A stretch of 64,000 bases of DNA from Paenibacillus xylanilyticus (GCF_013359935.1 NZ_JABMCB010000169.1:62001-126000), one strand, 5' to 3'. Shown: positions 45,289 to 54,855, numbered from the stretch's first letter. Program-made: numbers and translations. Notes: generated by a model not told the origin, from the letters alone.

Positions 45289-46386
45289 TTACGGTTTATT
45301 TAAAGGGTTTAGAATATATCCCCATCTTTTATTATCTTTATTGCTCACAAAAACTGCACTAAGTCCTTCCCGAAATGCGCCTGTGTCATTGAGGTTATTA
45401 GTTTCTGTTACATTAAAGAACTGGGCATCTATAACCATTTTTCCTGTTTTATCAATAAACCCCCATTTTCTATTGCTTAACTCCACAGCTGCTAACCCAT
45501 CACTAAATGCCTTGACACTATAATATTTCGGCTTAACGACTTTCTTTCCATTTTTGTCGATAAAGCCCCACCCTCCGGTTCCGTTTACTGCGGCTAACCC
45601 TTCGCTAAATGGAAGAGCATCATAATATTGAGGTTTGATAATGACTTTCCCTTGCTTGTCGATAAAACCCCACTTATCGTTTTGTTTAACGGGGGCTAGT
45701 CCCTCTGAAAATGCGAGTATTTGTTCATACTTTGCTTTTATTACTATTTTTCCTGTTTTATCAATAAATCCATAACGAGGCGTACGTTTTGAATATGTAG
45801 CGTATACACCTAATCCTTCCTTGAAAATTCCGATTGATGGATATTTAAATAATGCTTTCCCAGTCATATCAAGAGCTTGACTATAGCCTTGTTCTTTAGT
45901 TGGACGAATATCTGTAATTGCAATACCGTCATAAAGCTTAATATTATCATACTTCAAATTTATTACTACTTTCCCCTGCTTGTTGATTACTCCAGCTTTA
46001 CGATCTTTAGAGTAAACAACGGCATATCCTCCAACGAAAGGCTTTGCAATAGAATACTTCGGCTGGATAACGATTTTTCCCGTCTGGTCAATATAACCCC
46101 ATTTATCGCCTTTGCCCCACTCCGCAACATTAACTGGGGCTAATCCTTCACTGAAGCTTTTTGCCCCTGTATAAGAAAGTTTTATTATTTCCTTTCCGTT
46201 CTTATCCACAAAACCCCATCCACCGGTTCCGTATACTGCAGCTAACCCTTCGCTGAAAGGCTCAGCTAGAATGTATTTGGGATCAATTGCATAGGTTACA
46301 GTCGTCTCAGCATGAGCATTGGGCATATTAAAAGAACTTAACAATCCTAGTATCATAACTCCGCATAGCGCTAATTTTTTAAACAT
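45289..46386 (-). CDS. Secreted WG (KWG) beta-propeller-like repeat protein
   Basis: A 365-residue exported protein with signal peptide (CGVMILGLLSSFNMPNAHAE). About eight WG repeats follow, each near 38-45 residues with W-GF-D-GK--I---Y then a FSEGLA segment: GGWGFVDKNGKEIIKLSYTG, DKWGFIDKQGKVIIKPQYYD, RKWGFIDKTGKMVIDAQFFN. One central repeat is degenerate (SQALDMTGKALFKY). WG repeats are common in Firmicute surface proteins of unknown role and may mediate protein or glycan contact. It is a monocistronic gene with its own terminator. Confidence 0.9.
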   Translation of the reverse strand: MFKKLALCGVMILGLLSSFNMPNAHAETTVTYAIDPKYILAEPFSEGLAAVYGTGGWGFVDKNGKEIIKLSYTGAKSFSEGLAPVNVAEWGKGDKWGYIDQTGKIVIQPKYSIAKPFVGGYAVVYSKDRKAGVINKQGKVVINLKYDNIKLYDGIAITDIRPTKEQGYSQALDMTGKALFKYPSIGIFKEGLGVYATYSKRTPRYGFIDKTGKIVIKAKYEQILAFSEGLAPVKQNDKWGFIDKQGKVIIKPQYYDALPFSEGLAAVNGTGGWGFIDKNGKKVVKPKYYSVKAFSDGLAAVELSNRKWGFIDKTGKMVIDAQFFNVTETNNLNDTGAFREGLSAVFVSNKDNKRWGYILNPLNKP

Positions 46387-46450
46387 AAGTTTTCTCCTGT
46401 CTCTGTAAATTCGGTACGTGGAAATGACAATTCAACAATTCTATACTGCG

Positions 46451-46687
46451 TCAGAAGGCTTTTCCTAAGTCAAATCCATATCGGGATTCGAATGCGTTCA
46501 TGCTATTCAATAAATGCTCAGCTTGCACCGCAACGACCTGAGTCAACGTCTCAGATAAGTCCGCACCGTCAGTTTCCTCTTGGATAATTGTCTCGATGAG
46601 TTGTTGCTTCAGGTTGGCGAGATGCGAGTGGAAGAAGGTTGGGTGTACAGCCGGTGTCAATAGAAGTAATTTTACTCTGTTTCTCAA
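46451..46687 (-). CDS. Small hypothetical frame, start uncertain
   Basis: A 78-residue frame that begins with TTG at 46687 without a ribosome site. The C-terminal 50 residues (LKQQLIETIIQEETDGADLS, VVAVQAEHLLNSMNAFESRY) are protein-like. It may be the 3' remnant of a longer gene, replaced upstream by the SLH gene that ends 10 bp away. Confidence 0.35.
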   Translation of the reverse strand: MRNRVKLLLLTPAVHPTFFHSHLANLKQQLIETIIQEETDGADLSETLTQVVAVQAEHLLNSMNAFESRYGFDLGKAF

Positions 46688-46696
46688 CTTATCTAC

Positions 46697-47968
46697 CTAC
46701 TGGTTGAATTTTGGATTAAGCACAGAGTTCAGTAGAGGTACACTTCTGCTGTTTGATCCTGTTCCACCTTGGTCGAAGTTAAGTCTAAATTCTTTTTTAG
46801 ATGTGAAATTACCTTTAGGTAGCACGTAACCCGAAATCCACTTGAATTTTCCAGTCTTAGTTGCGTCAAAGGAAAAATACAGCTGTTCGAATTTACTATT
46901 CCACATACCTACTCCATGACTTCTTGTGATAGAGTTTCCGGATGTTTGTGGTGTTTCGTACCAATCTTCGTTGTATAGTGCGATACTGCATACATCCAGA
47001 TGGCTATTATTGAGGCTCTCCTTGATGTTGATATCGGTAATAGCCAAAACAGCGTATCCATTTTTAGTGTCTTTTAGTTTATGATATTTATTATTCAACC
47101 AAGCCAAATCGTTGTTTTTGATATATTTCATGTTAGGGTCTTTAGGATTGTCTAAATCAATAACAACGAATTTTTCGATAGAACAAACAGCTTTACCATT
47201 CTTGATAGAATACGACATTACGGAATCATTGAAATCCCCGTATTGAGGAGAACTAAAGTATCTCGGCAACATTGTGTATATATTTGTTTTGTGCCAGAGG
47301 ATTTCAGCTTCTGCGGTAGCATATTTATCAGAGGCAAGAGTTTTACCATTCTTTACTGAGAGTACACGTTCGATTACGACAATTGCCTGTGCCCTTGTTG
47401 TTGTACCGTCAGGAGCAATTACGCCAGGAGCTGTACCTTGAATCAAACCGGCTTTAGCACCTTCATACAAGTTACGGTTGATATCGTAATCTTTTTTGTA
47501 TCCACTAATTCCTGCCCGTACCGCCAACAGTGTCATTTCTTTACGTGGCATCTTTTTGTTCCAGTCACCTTTGAAGTCATTAGCGTAAATTCCTGCTTGA
47601 GTAGCTGCATCTACAGAAGGTTGATACCAAGTGCTACCTGAGCCGGATGTTTCCAATCCCAATGCTGCAACCAACATTTTTGTAAATTCTGCGCGTGATA
47701 CTTCCTGATTCGGCTTGAAAGTACCATCAGCATAACCGCTAACATAGCCGGCTTTTTCGGCATTTTTGATAGAAGCTTCAGCCCAGTGCCCGTTGATATC
47801 TGTAAGGGTAGTTCCAGTACTGGATACTGTAGATTGTTCAGTAGTTCCGAAGTCAGAACCATTATATAGTTTAGTTTCAGTTGTATCACCTTCAGCTGAA
47901 GCAAATGATGCCATTAAGATATTAGTAGTTAACAATGCAGCAGTCAGTGCTATTCCAAATTTTTTCAT
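46697..47968 (-). CDS. S-layer-homology protein with N-terminal SLH repeats
   Basis: A 423-residue secreted protein with signal peptide (ALTAALLTTNILMASFASAE). Three SLH repeats span about residues 55-215 (NQEVSRAEFTKMLVAALGLE, a degenerate second repeat with RKEMTLLAVRAGI, and TTRAQAIVVIERVLSVKNG). The C-terminal half is unrecognised and beta-rich. SLH repeats here are N-terminal, unlike the protein at 28710. Start ATG 47968 follows GGAGGG. It is anchored to the wall; function of the C-terminal half is unknown. Confidence 0.88.
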   Translation of the reverse strand: MKKFGIALTAALLTTNILMASFASAEGDTTETKLYNGSDFGTTEQSTVSSTGTTLTDINGHWAEASIKNAEKAGYVSGYADGTFKPNQEVSRAEFTKMLVAALGLETSGSGSTWYQPSVDAATQAGIYANDFKGDWNKKMPRKEMTLLAVRAGISGYKKDYDINRNLYEGAKAGLIQGTAPGVIAPDGTTTRAQAIVVIERVLSVKNGKTLASDKYATAEAEILWHKTNIYTMLPRYFSSPQYGDFNDSVMSYSIKNGKAVCSIEKFVVIDLDNPKDPNMKYIKNNDLAWLNNKYHKLKDTKNGYAVLAITDINIKESLNNSHLDVCSIALYNEDWYETPQTSGNSITRSHGVGMWNSKFEQLYFSFDATKTGKFKWISGYVLPKGNFTSKKEFRLNFDQGGTGSNSRSVPLLNSVLNPKFNQ

Positions 47969-48544
47969 TTTGAACCCTCCGAATTTGTGATTGATTATTT
48001 CATCTGATGGAGCAATCTTTCTACAAAATCTTTCACAATGACCCCTTCTCCCATATAAGTTATTTTGATACTGACTATGTAAAGCTAAAACAAACTAAAA
48101 CTCTTCACTGACACTTGCATTATGTACGCCTAAAGCTAAACTCATAAACAAAGCGGCTGTAACTATCTTTTTAATGTGTTTCATGAAATCTCCTTCTATT
48201 ATTTATCTGTATTTTAATCTGACGAATTGCTTTATATATTATCGGTATAAACATAGTAGTTTTCAAGCTATTAAAGTATTCTTGAAGATGACGATTGTTT
48301 TTCAAAGCCTACCTTTAAGAACGAAACACCGCTCATAAAATGAACGCTGATTTAGTGAATACCACACATCAGGCTGATATCGATTGGAAGAGTAGATCTT
48401 TACAATGGGAATTAGACTTGCTGTCCAATTTTTAGTTCACAGTTCAATTCACATTCGAAGTAGTTTATAGTGTTTAAAGGCTTTCACTATATTAATTCAT
48501 AGTGGAACTCCTTTTAGTGCTAAAAGTAGACAAGGGGACATCAT
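47969..48544. other. Intergenic region around a short peptide gene
   Basis: Apart from the peptide at 48095 no gene is recognised. It separates the minus-strand SLH gene from a divergent plus-strand gene and should hold promoters for both. Confidence 0.35.
48095..48184 (-). CDS. Phr-like 29-residue secreted peptide
   Basis: ATG 48184 with AAGGAG 5 nt upstream opens a 29-codon frame. It has two parts: a lysine-rich start with a hydrophobic export core (MKHIKKIVTAALFMSLALG) and a short polar tail (VHNASVSEEF). This is the form of Phr-type pro-peptides whose C-terminal 5-10 residues are released as signals. It could also be a truncated secreted protein. The nearest RRNPP-like receptor is 14 kb away at 33269. 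Not callable by length-based methods. Confidence 0.5.
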   Translation of the reverse strand: MKHIKKIVTAALFMSLALGVHNASVSEEF

Positions 48545-48973
48545 ATGGCCAAAGTTAGTTTAGATCTATCGCACCTGCAGTACATACTTGCTCAACTCCC
48601 CGTAGAATCAGATACTACAATTGGGAAACAAGCACGGAGTATTATAGAAAAATCTATATCTTCCATACATAGAAGTAATGAAAGCCAAGAATTTCAGTGG
48701 TTTTATGATCCACATAATCAAGACGAACCTTTAAAGAAGTTTATAAGGCTCCCTATGAGTGTTCAATTACTTCATGTTTCAGAATTTTTCGGTGAATTTA
48801 GCGATCCAGTATATATCCGAGTGATTAATGCTTTAGAAGGGCGTAATTGTCAGTACATTCATCATTTAATGGCACTTACAATTTTTCAGATCAGTTGCAC
48901 GCGAAGATTAGGGGACCGAAGTCACTTGGCTATACTTCGGGCGCTGGAACAGAAAAAAGAACCCCTTTGTTAA
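48545..48973 (+). CDS. Hypothetical cytosolic protein
   Basis: A 142-residue protein (VSLDLSHLQYILAQLPVESD, FIRLPMSVQLLHVSEFFGEF, LEGRNCQYIHHLMALTIFQI). No signal peptide or membrane helix. Start ATG 48545 has AAGGGGAC upstream. Its stop codon lies in the loop of a terminator. Unrecognised; good ribosome site and composition suggest a real gene. Confidence 0.65.
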   Translation: MAKVSLDLSHLQYILAQLPVESDTTIGKQARSIIEKSISSIHRSNESQEFQWFYDPHNQDEPLKKFIRLPMSVQLLHVSEFFGEFSDPVYIRVINALEGRNCQYIHHLMALTIFQISCTRRLGDRSHLAILRALEQKKEPLC

Positions 48974-48984
48974 TGGGTTCTTTT
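48955..48984. terminator. Bidirectional terminator
   Basis: AAAAGAACCC (48955-48964) / GGGTTCTTTT (48975-48984); serves the 48545 gene and the minus-strand gene at 49019. Confidence 0.92.
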
Positions 48985-49018
48985 AAGTGTCCAGACATAG
49001 ATCGACTTCGACAGAGTT

Positions 49019-49231
49019 CTAAAATCTGTCTATATACTTGATTACTTCAGTTGCCGTTAAGAAAGAATCCTCATCTAAAAGTACAAGGCGATCGAACATC
49101 TTAACCGTAAATATCTTGTCGGTACGGTTTACTTCAAAACGTATATTTTCTCCTACTGCATATCCCCCAACGGTAACTTGATCCCATTCCGCCATATGCT
49201 CGATATTCGCTTTAGCTGTAGGTGTGAGCAT
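49019..49231 (-). CDS. Small hypothetical protein beside the integrase
   Basis: A 70-residue protein (MLTPTAKANIEHMAEWDQVT, KMFDRLVLLDEDSFLTATEV). Start ATG 49231 has AAGGGAAG 5 nt upstream. It lies downstream of the recombinase genes on the same strand, within 35 bp. Unrecognised. Confidence 0.6.
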   Translation of the reverse strand: MLTPTAKANIEHMAEWDQVTVGGYAVGENIRFEVNRTDKIFTVKMFDRLVLLDEDSFLTATEVIKYIDRF

Positions 49232-49264
49232 ACACACACTTCCCTTCTGTTATATTGTCTATTA

Positions 49265-49882
49265 TTAAGTCCAGCTAATCGACTCCACTGCCGCCGTTAG
49301 ATCCTCGATACCAGGAGTCGTGTAAATCATAGTCATCTGAATATTCGGTGTTCCATCTTCCTTATAGTGTCCCATTAACATGGCCACTTGCTGCAGATCA
49401 TTACCGGCACTTATTAAATCATGCCCAAACGTATGCCTTAGTGCATGGCAAGAAAGATGTTCAATCCTTGTTCGATTCCGATAGTTCTCAACCATATGTT
49501 GTGCCCCGCGAACGGACAATTTCTTTGATCGCTGAGAAACTAAGACATATGGACTCTCATCTTCTCTCTCTTCAAAATAACTTTGAAGCGCAGAACGAAC
49601 CTCGCTATTAGGCGGTACCACGCGATCCTTGTCTCCCTTTCCCCGAATATACACGCCGCCAGCGCGAGCACTCATCGTAATATCGGATTTGAGTAGTTCA
49701 CACAGCTCATGAACTCGTAGACCTGCCCGAAGCATAAGCATCATAATTGCATAGTCTCTTTTATTATTCTGACCCCTTACTTCCCGTAGAAACGCATTTT
49801 GTTCATTACGGGTGAGCCACTTGGGTGTTCGTCTCGCTGCCGGTGGTTTTTTAATGGGCCCTACTGGATTATCTGGAATCAT
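49265..49882 (-). CDS. Tyrosine recombinase, catalytic domain (separate ORF)
   Basis: A 205-residue protein that is the catalytic half of a phage-type integrase. Catalytic residues are visible: arginine in LRAGLRVHELCELL, lysine in RGKGDKDRVVPP, HALRHTFGHDL (His and Arg), a later histidine in LMGHYKED and the nucleophile tyrosine in MTMIYTTPG. The N-terminal arm-binding/SAM-like half is encoded by the overlapping upstream ORF (49879). ATG 49882 overlaps that stop codon as ATGA. It could be a true two-subunit recombinase or a one-base frameshift. Confidence 0.85.
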   Translation of the reverse strand: MIPDNPVGPIKKPPAARRTPKWLTRNEQNAFLREVRGQNNKRDYAIMMLMLRAGLRVHELCELLKSDITMSARAGGVYIRGKGDKDRVVPPNSEVRSALQSYFEEREDESPYVLVSQRSKKLSVRGAQHMVENYRNRTRIEHLSCHALRHTFGHDLISAGNDLQQVAMLMGHYKEDGTPNIQMTMIYTTPGIEDLTAAVESISWT

Positions 49883-50166
49883 GCCATGTTCATAAAAGAA
49901 CGGAAAATCTTATTTAAGTGTACAAAGGTAAGCTGCATCGAACTCGGTTTCGCAGGTTGACCATTCCTTCCTCCTGAAGAAACCATGTACCGTTTATAAT
50001 CTGAGATATCTTTCTGTGTAGCCTCACCCGCATCTTTTAAATCCGGATCTGATCTCAACATCCACTTTTCAAACTTGTTCCAGGTCGATATGTAATTAGA
50101 GATTGTGCGTTCGGATACTCCTGACTGGCGCAACTGTTTTTCGAACAGTCCGAACATCGTAGACAT
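49879..50166 (-). CDS. Tyrosine recombinase, N-terminal core-binding domain (separate ORF)
   Basis: A 95-residue SAM-like core-binding domain: LFEKQLRQSGVSERTISNYI, STWNKFEKWMLR, then MQLTFVHLNKIFRSFMN. This pattern is diagnostic for the DNA-clamping domain of phage integrases. Start ATG 50166 has AAGGGGG 7 nt upstream. Its stop TGA overlaps the ATG of the catalytic ORF. A single extra base near 49881 would fuse the two into a normal-length enzyme of about 300 residues. Confidence 0.85.
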   Translation of the reverse strand: MSTMFGLFEKQLRQSGVSERTISNYISTWNKFEKWMLRSDPDLKDAGEATQKDISDYKRYMVSSGGRNGQPAKPSSMQLTFVHLNKIFRSFMNMA

Positions 50167-50341
50167 TTTTATGCCCCCTTCAATTTTCACATATAGAAGA
50201 TGACAAGTGATTAAATTCACCCTCCTGATTCATTTTAAAATTCGGGAGAGGTTGTATGGTCTTTTCTTGATTTCGAACTGATCTCCTCCGATATATTTGA
50301 TTATGTCTGAGGCGAACAACACATACGAGTAGGCCTTCAAT

Positions 50342-50373
50342 GAAAAAACAGCCGATCATATTAATCGGCTGCC
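50342..50373 (-). terminator. Terminator of the hsd operon
   Basis: CAGCCGAT (50349-50356) / ATCGGCTG (50364-50371) followed by six T bases on the minus strand, 65 bp past the hsdR stop codon. Confidence 0.9.
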
Positions 50374-50437
50374 GGATTACGTATATTAATTAACACTCTT
50401 ATGTCTAACTAGCTACCTTTTTGCTGCATGATGACAT

Positions 50438-53400
50438 TTAGCGCAACTCATCATCCAACGGTACAATAATTTCATCTAGCACAATTTTCCACTGGCGCTT
50501 CATCTCTGGTGCGTATTTCAATGGCTTGGCATCCGGATGTATGGCTTTATACTTATCAAACTGCTTGCTATTAATTATACTTCCGATATTTGGGATCGGA
50601 TCCATACCTATTAAATATTGAACCGCAGATAAATAAAGTTCATTCTCCTCCACAAACCAAGTTTGCGCAAATTCCTGAATCGTCGTGTTACGTGCGTTCT
50701 TGAAGAATCTCCGTTTCACTACTAGAATATCTTCTTCGGCGTCTATCTCTTTAGTGTCAATCGCGTTTAAAATCGCTCGGTATACGCCTTTAACAATTTC
50801 TGATTTTTTCAGTTTTTGCAGAGCCTTTTCGATCTCGTCACGGATATTTTGATTATTGGCCAAGTATGATTCCAATAATCGATCAATATAGGTTGAGTCT
50901 ATATCATAGATCTTAATGGTATTATCTCCATAGAATTCTATGTCCGAAAAGTTGGGGCTGGGTCCGTCGCCGTCGCTGACTTCAACGATTAATGATCCCT
51001 TAACCGTATTGTAAATACCAATATACTCTTCTAAAGTCTTCGCCTGTTCTTGAAGTGCCGTTGATTTTTCCATCTCATCGTTGTAGTCATCGTAAGTTAC
51101 CAAAGCTTCAAAGGCGTTGTTTAACTCCTGGAATGCCTTCACAAATTCAATCCGGGTTTCTAGGGCCGAGTGTTCGTTGATGTCACTTGGATCTGGAACT
51201 AGTTTGGTTAGCTTTTTGTGAGCCTTCTGGAAACGTTTCTTGGATTCATCATAAGTTGGATAAACAAGAGTGGATTCCTCTTGTGCATGTGAATACAACT
51301 TCGTGGCATCCTTCACATTTTGCTCCATTGATGCAGGCTTTCGGAAGGTGACGATCAATCCCTTTTTCTTGTCTGGGTAGGTACGATTCGTCCGAGAGAA
51401 AGCCTGGATCAAATTGGCGTAACTCAAATTTCGATCTACAAATAACGTTTGGATCGTTGGAGCATCGAATCCAGTCAACAGGCGATCTACAACAATGACC
51501 AGGTCAATTTGTTTTCCAAGTTGTTTAAATTCCGCTTTCTTACGGGCTAACCGATTATTGATATCGCCATTATATCGTTCAATATCCTCTATAGACCAAG
51601 CCGTACGATAGTAATCGTTATAATCCTTTATGATTCCCTTCATCTCATCTTGAATTTGTTTGGAATTCTCTTCATTTTCCTGCATCGAATAGGTGATAGC
51701 AATCCGAGGGAAGTCTGGATCCTCAATGGTACGGCCTGTTCGAATCGGATGCCCGGCAAATTCTTTCGTTAACCACTCCGGATCTTGAGTCATCTCTTTA
51801 ATCGCCTGATAATACCGTTTGGCCATATCAATGGAGCTTGTGGTTAAGATAGCAGACTTTTGCGGCCGACCGTTTTGGAAATCAAACTTGATGTAGGCAT
51901 TATCAGGCCGAAAGATCTTATGGATCACCTTCTGGATATGTTCATCACTTTCAAATGTAGAAGGATCAAGATAAGATTCCTTCTCTATTCCTTCCATTTG
52001 ATCGATTCGTTCATTAATATCATCATCACTATCATCAGGGAACTTCATGCGAAGTTGTTTATGAATATGATTATTTAATGAAGTAGGCTCAATCGTATCG
52101 TCATGTTCTACCTGGAACCCCAATACAGCCCCGTCATCCAAAGCATTCTTGATCGTATACGTGTGCAAGACTTCTCCATACTGATCATGCGTGGTACGAG
52201 CCAGTTGTCCTTTTGCCTGCTTTTTATTTTCCTTAAATATCGGTGTGCCTGTAAAACCAAACCATGTGGAGTTGGGGAAGAATCCCTTGATCGCATCCAT
52301 TCCTTCTGCACTTAGCGCCCGATGGCATTCATCTACGACAAAAACAATATGCTGCCCCAGCAGCTTCTTGAAACGCTGGGTGCCTTTTTGCGCTTCCTGT
52401 TTCTGAGCATAGCGTAAGGCTGCCTCTAATTTTTGGCGAGTCGTAATAATTACGATATTAGAATTGGCATCAGATAATAGTGTTTTGCTCAGTTCTTTAG
52501 CACTTCCGGTTCCGACAATCAAACTGTTAGACCTGGCATTACCTAAAGAAATACCAGTATTAAATTCGGAAGCAAATTTGGTAAATTCGGTTGTTGTCTG
52601 GTTGTCCAAGTCTTTTCGGTCAATGAGCATAATGGTACGATCTACACCGGGTTTGCGAGCTAATAACTTCGTCGAAACAAAACTGGTCAAGGTTTTCCCC
52701 GAACCGGTGGCATGCCATATATGGCCAGATTGATGCTTCATGGCAGCGGTAAATAATGCTTCAATTGCATGGATTTGATACGGCTGCAACACCATTAAGG
52801 CTTTATTATCCTGATCCTCGCTCACAATCGTATAATTGGCAATCAAACGATGCGCATCCGGAATATTTAAGACTTGTTTTACGAATTCGTAGAGATTTTC
52901 TACTTTTCGATTGTCTGTTGTCCGCCAACCGAAGATAAACTTCTTATGCATATATTTAGGTAATGCATTAGCAAAATAACGCGTTGTTTGTTCGTTAGAA
53001 ATGACGAAGATTTGCAGCGTAGAAAAGATATTATTTCGAAACATCCCTTCCTCTGCGTATTTCTTAATTTGATGATAGGCTTGAAACACGCCGTCTTTCG
53101 CACTGGCTTGTTTGAGTTCAATTTGAACAATAGGCAGGCCATTAATTAATAGGGTCACATCAAACCGGCGATCACGGTCATCAACGTTAGCCTTTTTTTT
53201 CGCAATCTGATGAACAACCTCATATGTAGAGATTCCGCCGCCAATGTCTTGATTCGAATACAGGACTAAAGACAATGATCCTAGGGATACATCTTCACGT
53301 TCAATCGTAATCCGAGCAATTCCATTCTCCCCTTTGAGCCATTTAGCAGCATCAAAGGGGGTTTGGGTTTTCAATAGTAATTCGGTTTTGATCGTGTCAA

Positions 53401-53593
53401 ATTCCTTATCAGAAATGGGATGTTCCCCAATTTCTGATAAGTTGTTTTGCGTAAGTTTCTGACGTAGGTTTTTCCATAAGTCTTCTTCTGATTTTAGGTC
53501 CGGACGATAATTCCACTGATTACGTCCTTCGCCAAGTACTTCGATGAGGCGCCTTTCTATTTCAGCTTCATCATTATGCGGTATCTTCGTCAT
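50438..53593 (-). CDS. hsdR: Type I restriction endonuclease, R subunit
   Basis: A 1051-residue motor/nuclease subunit. N-terminal PD-(D/E)xK nuclease: FDVTLLINGLPIVQIELK. Superfamily-2 helicase motifs: HATGSGKTLTSF (motif I), VDECHR (II), FGFTGTPIF (III) and LIQAFSRTNRTYP (VI). A helical C-terminal domain follows for assembly with HsdM/HsdS. It is full length for the family. Start ATG 53593 has AGAGGAAAA upstream. It is the last gene of a four-gene minus-strand operon, 23 bp behind hsdS. The system cleaves unmodified DNA and would oppose incoming elements. Confidence 0.95.
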   Translation of the reverse strand: MTKIPHNDEAEIERRLIEVLGEGRNQWNYRPDLKSEEDLWKNLRQKLTQNNLSEIGEHPISDKEFDTIKTELLLKTQTPFDAAKWLKGENGIARITIEREDVSLGSLSLVLYSNQDIGGGISTYEVVHQIAKKKANVDDRDRRFDVTLLINGLPIVQIELKQASAKDGVFQAYHQIKKYAEEGMFRNNIFSTLQIFVISNEQTTRYFANALPKYMHKKFIFGWRTTDNRKVENLYEFVKQVLNIPDAHRLIANYTIVSEDQDNKALMVLQPYQIHAIEALFTAAMKHQSGHIWHATGSGKTLTSFVSTKLLARKPGVDRTIMLIDRKDLDNQTTTEFTKFASEFNTGISLGNARSNSLIVGTGSAKELSKTLLSDANSNIVIITTRQKLEAALRYAQKQEAQKGTQRFKKLLGQHIVFVVDECHRALSAEGMDAIKGFFPNSTWFGFTGTPIFKENKKQAKGQLARTTHDQYGEVLHTYTIKNALDDGAVLGFQVEHDDTIEPTSLNNHIHKQLRMKFPDDSDDDINERIDQMEGIEKESYLDPSTFESDEHIQKVIHKIFRPDNAYIKFDFQNGRPQKSAILTTSSIDMAKRYYQAIKEMTQDPEWLTKEFAGHPIRTGRTIEDPDFPRIAITYSMQENEENSKQIQDEMKGIIKDYNDYYRTAWSIEDIERYNGDINNRLARKKAEFKQLGKQIDLVIVVDRLLTGFDAPTIQTLFVDRNLSYANLIQAFSRTNRTYPDKKKGLIVTFRKPASMEQNVKDATKLYSHAQEESTLVYPTYDESKKRFQKAHKKLTKLVPDPSDINEHSALETRIEFVKAFQELNNAFEALVTYDDYNDEMEKSTALQEQAKTLEEYIGIYNTVKGSLIVEVSDGDGPSPNFSDIEFYGDNTIKIYDIDSTYIDRLLESYLANNQNIRDEIEKALQKLKKSEIVKGVYRAILNAIDTKEIDAEEDILVVKRRFFKNARNTTIQEFAQTWFVEENELYLSAVQYLIGMDPIPNIGSIINSKQFDKYKAIHPDAKPLKYAPEMKRQWKIVLDEIIVPLDDELR

Positions 53594-53616
53594 CGGTTTT
53601 CCTCTCTTCTAGTTGA

Positions 53617-54855
53617 TTAGACAAACATTTTTTGTAGGAATGCTTTTTTTGTTTCTTTTAGGGCATCTAGTTCGCGCTGATGAAGGGTGATGAGGTTATC
53701 GAGACTGTCAAAAAAGTCGGCAATTAGTATTTGTTCACTTACAGAGGGTAAAATAATCGGAAGCTTTTTTATCAATTCAGCGTTGTAGCTTTGCTGCTTT
53801 GTTCCCTGTGTGTATTGTAATCCGTATTCTTGGCCTACTTTTCGATACCATTGAAACAAGAATGATGAATTAAGTAACTTTTCGTTAGGATACAATGCCA
53901 TACATGACTGGTTTAAAGTAGTATCTATTCCTAACTTTGCACAGTTTCCCCGAGTTCCAGCTGCTTCTAATCCGGTTATTGCCATCACAAATGTACCCTT
54001 TGGAACAATTTTTAGATTAGCACTTTTTCTTCCATCTTCTGTAATTTTTTCAATAGTTTTAGCAACAACACCTCTGTTTAACTCACCACTAGAAAGCCAA
54101 TTAATATCTCCCTCCCAAAAACTAGTATTCTCTCTCGAAGGGGTTTGACCATTATACTGATTGTCTATAACCTCCCCCAATTTACGCTCTTCCCAATCTC
54201 CAGTAAATCCCGGAAACCGAATCTTCGGCACAGACGCCCCTTCTGCTGGAAACATTTCTTGCAAGAAACCCTGTTTTGTTTGTTTTAAGGTGGTTAGTTC
54301 ATGCTGATGAAGATCGATCGTGTCGTCCAGTTGTTTAAAGAGTTTTCCTATTTTAGCTTGTTCTTCAATTTGAGGGACAAAAATACTCTTTGAAAGTAAT
54401 TCTTCTTTTGTAATTCCTTTAATTGAAGTGCCTTGAACAGCGTTTAGTTCTCCTCGTAGCTTTTTGTAAATTGCATATACGCTATACCATACATCTGCTT
54501 TCAGGTTACTCAATGACAAAAAATCTTGACTAGTAGTATATTGAGTTGGCATTATAGCAAGCTTCCCGACACCTACACGAGTGACAATAGCAATAGAGTT
54601 TTGGGGGATTAATTTTGTTGCGGACTTTCTTAATCCAGATTCAGAAATATGCTTTTTCGGGGCAACTCCAAACAAGTGATTTTCTGTTAAATCAGATGAT
54701 TGTATCCAAGGTATATTTCCATTCCAATACTCTTCGTTAGATGTTGCAGGTGTACCTCCTCCGTAAGTGTCAGCCGCAATCTCCCCCAACCTACGATGTT
54801 CCCAAGTGTCAGTGAATCCTGCAAATCTGATCTCTGGTGTGCGCTTATTTTCCAC
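53617..54855 (-). CDS. hsdS: Type I restriction-modification specificity subunit
   Basis: A 412-residue HsdS with two target-recognition domains, each opened by a similar start (EIRFAGFTDTWEHRRLGEIA and KIRFPGFTGDWEERKLGEVI) and closed by similar helices (DDTIDLHQHELTTLKQTKQG and DNLITLHQRELDALKETKKA). It sets the two half-sites of the bipartite recognition sequence. Start GTG 54855 overlaps hsdM by 11 bp, with AGGTG upstream. A half-length relative lies upstream of hsdM. Confidence 0.95.
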   Translation of the reverse strand: MENKRTPEIRFAGFTDTWEHRRLGEIAADTYGGGTPATSNEEYWNGNIPWIQSSDLTENHLFGVAPKKHISESGLRKSATKLIPQNSIAIVTRVGVGKLAIMPTQYTTSQDFLSLSNLKADVWYSVYAIYKKLRGELNAVQGTSIKGITKEELLSKSIFVPQIEEQAKIGKLFKQLDDTIDLHQHELTTLKQTKQGFLQEMFPAEGASVPKIRFPGFTGDWEERKLGEVIDNQYNGQTPSRENTSFWEGDINWLSSGELNRGVVAKTIEKITEDGRKSANLKIVPKGTFVMAITGLEAAGTRGNCAKLGIDTTLNQSCMALYPNEKLLNSSFLFQWYRKVGQEYGLQYTQGTKQQSYNAELIKKLPIILPSVSEQILIADFFDSLDNLITLHQRELDALKETKKAFLQKMFV

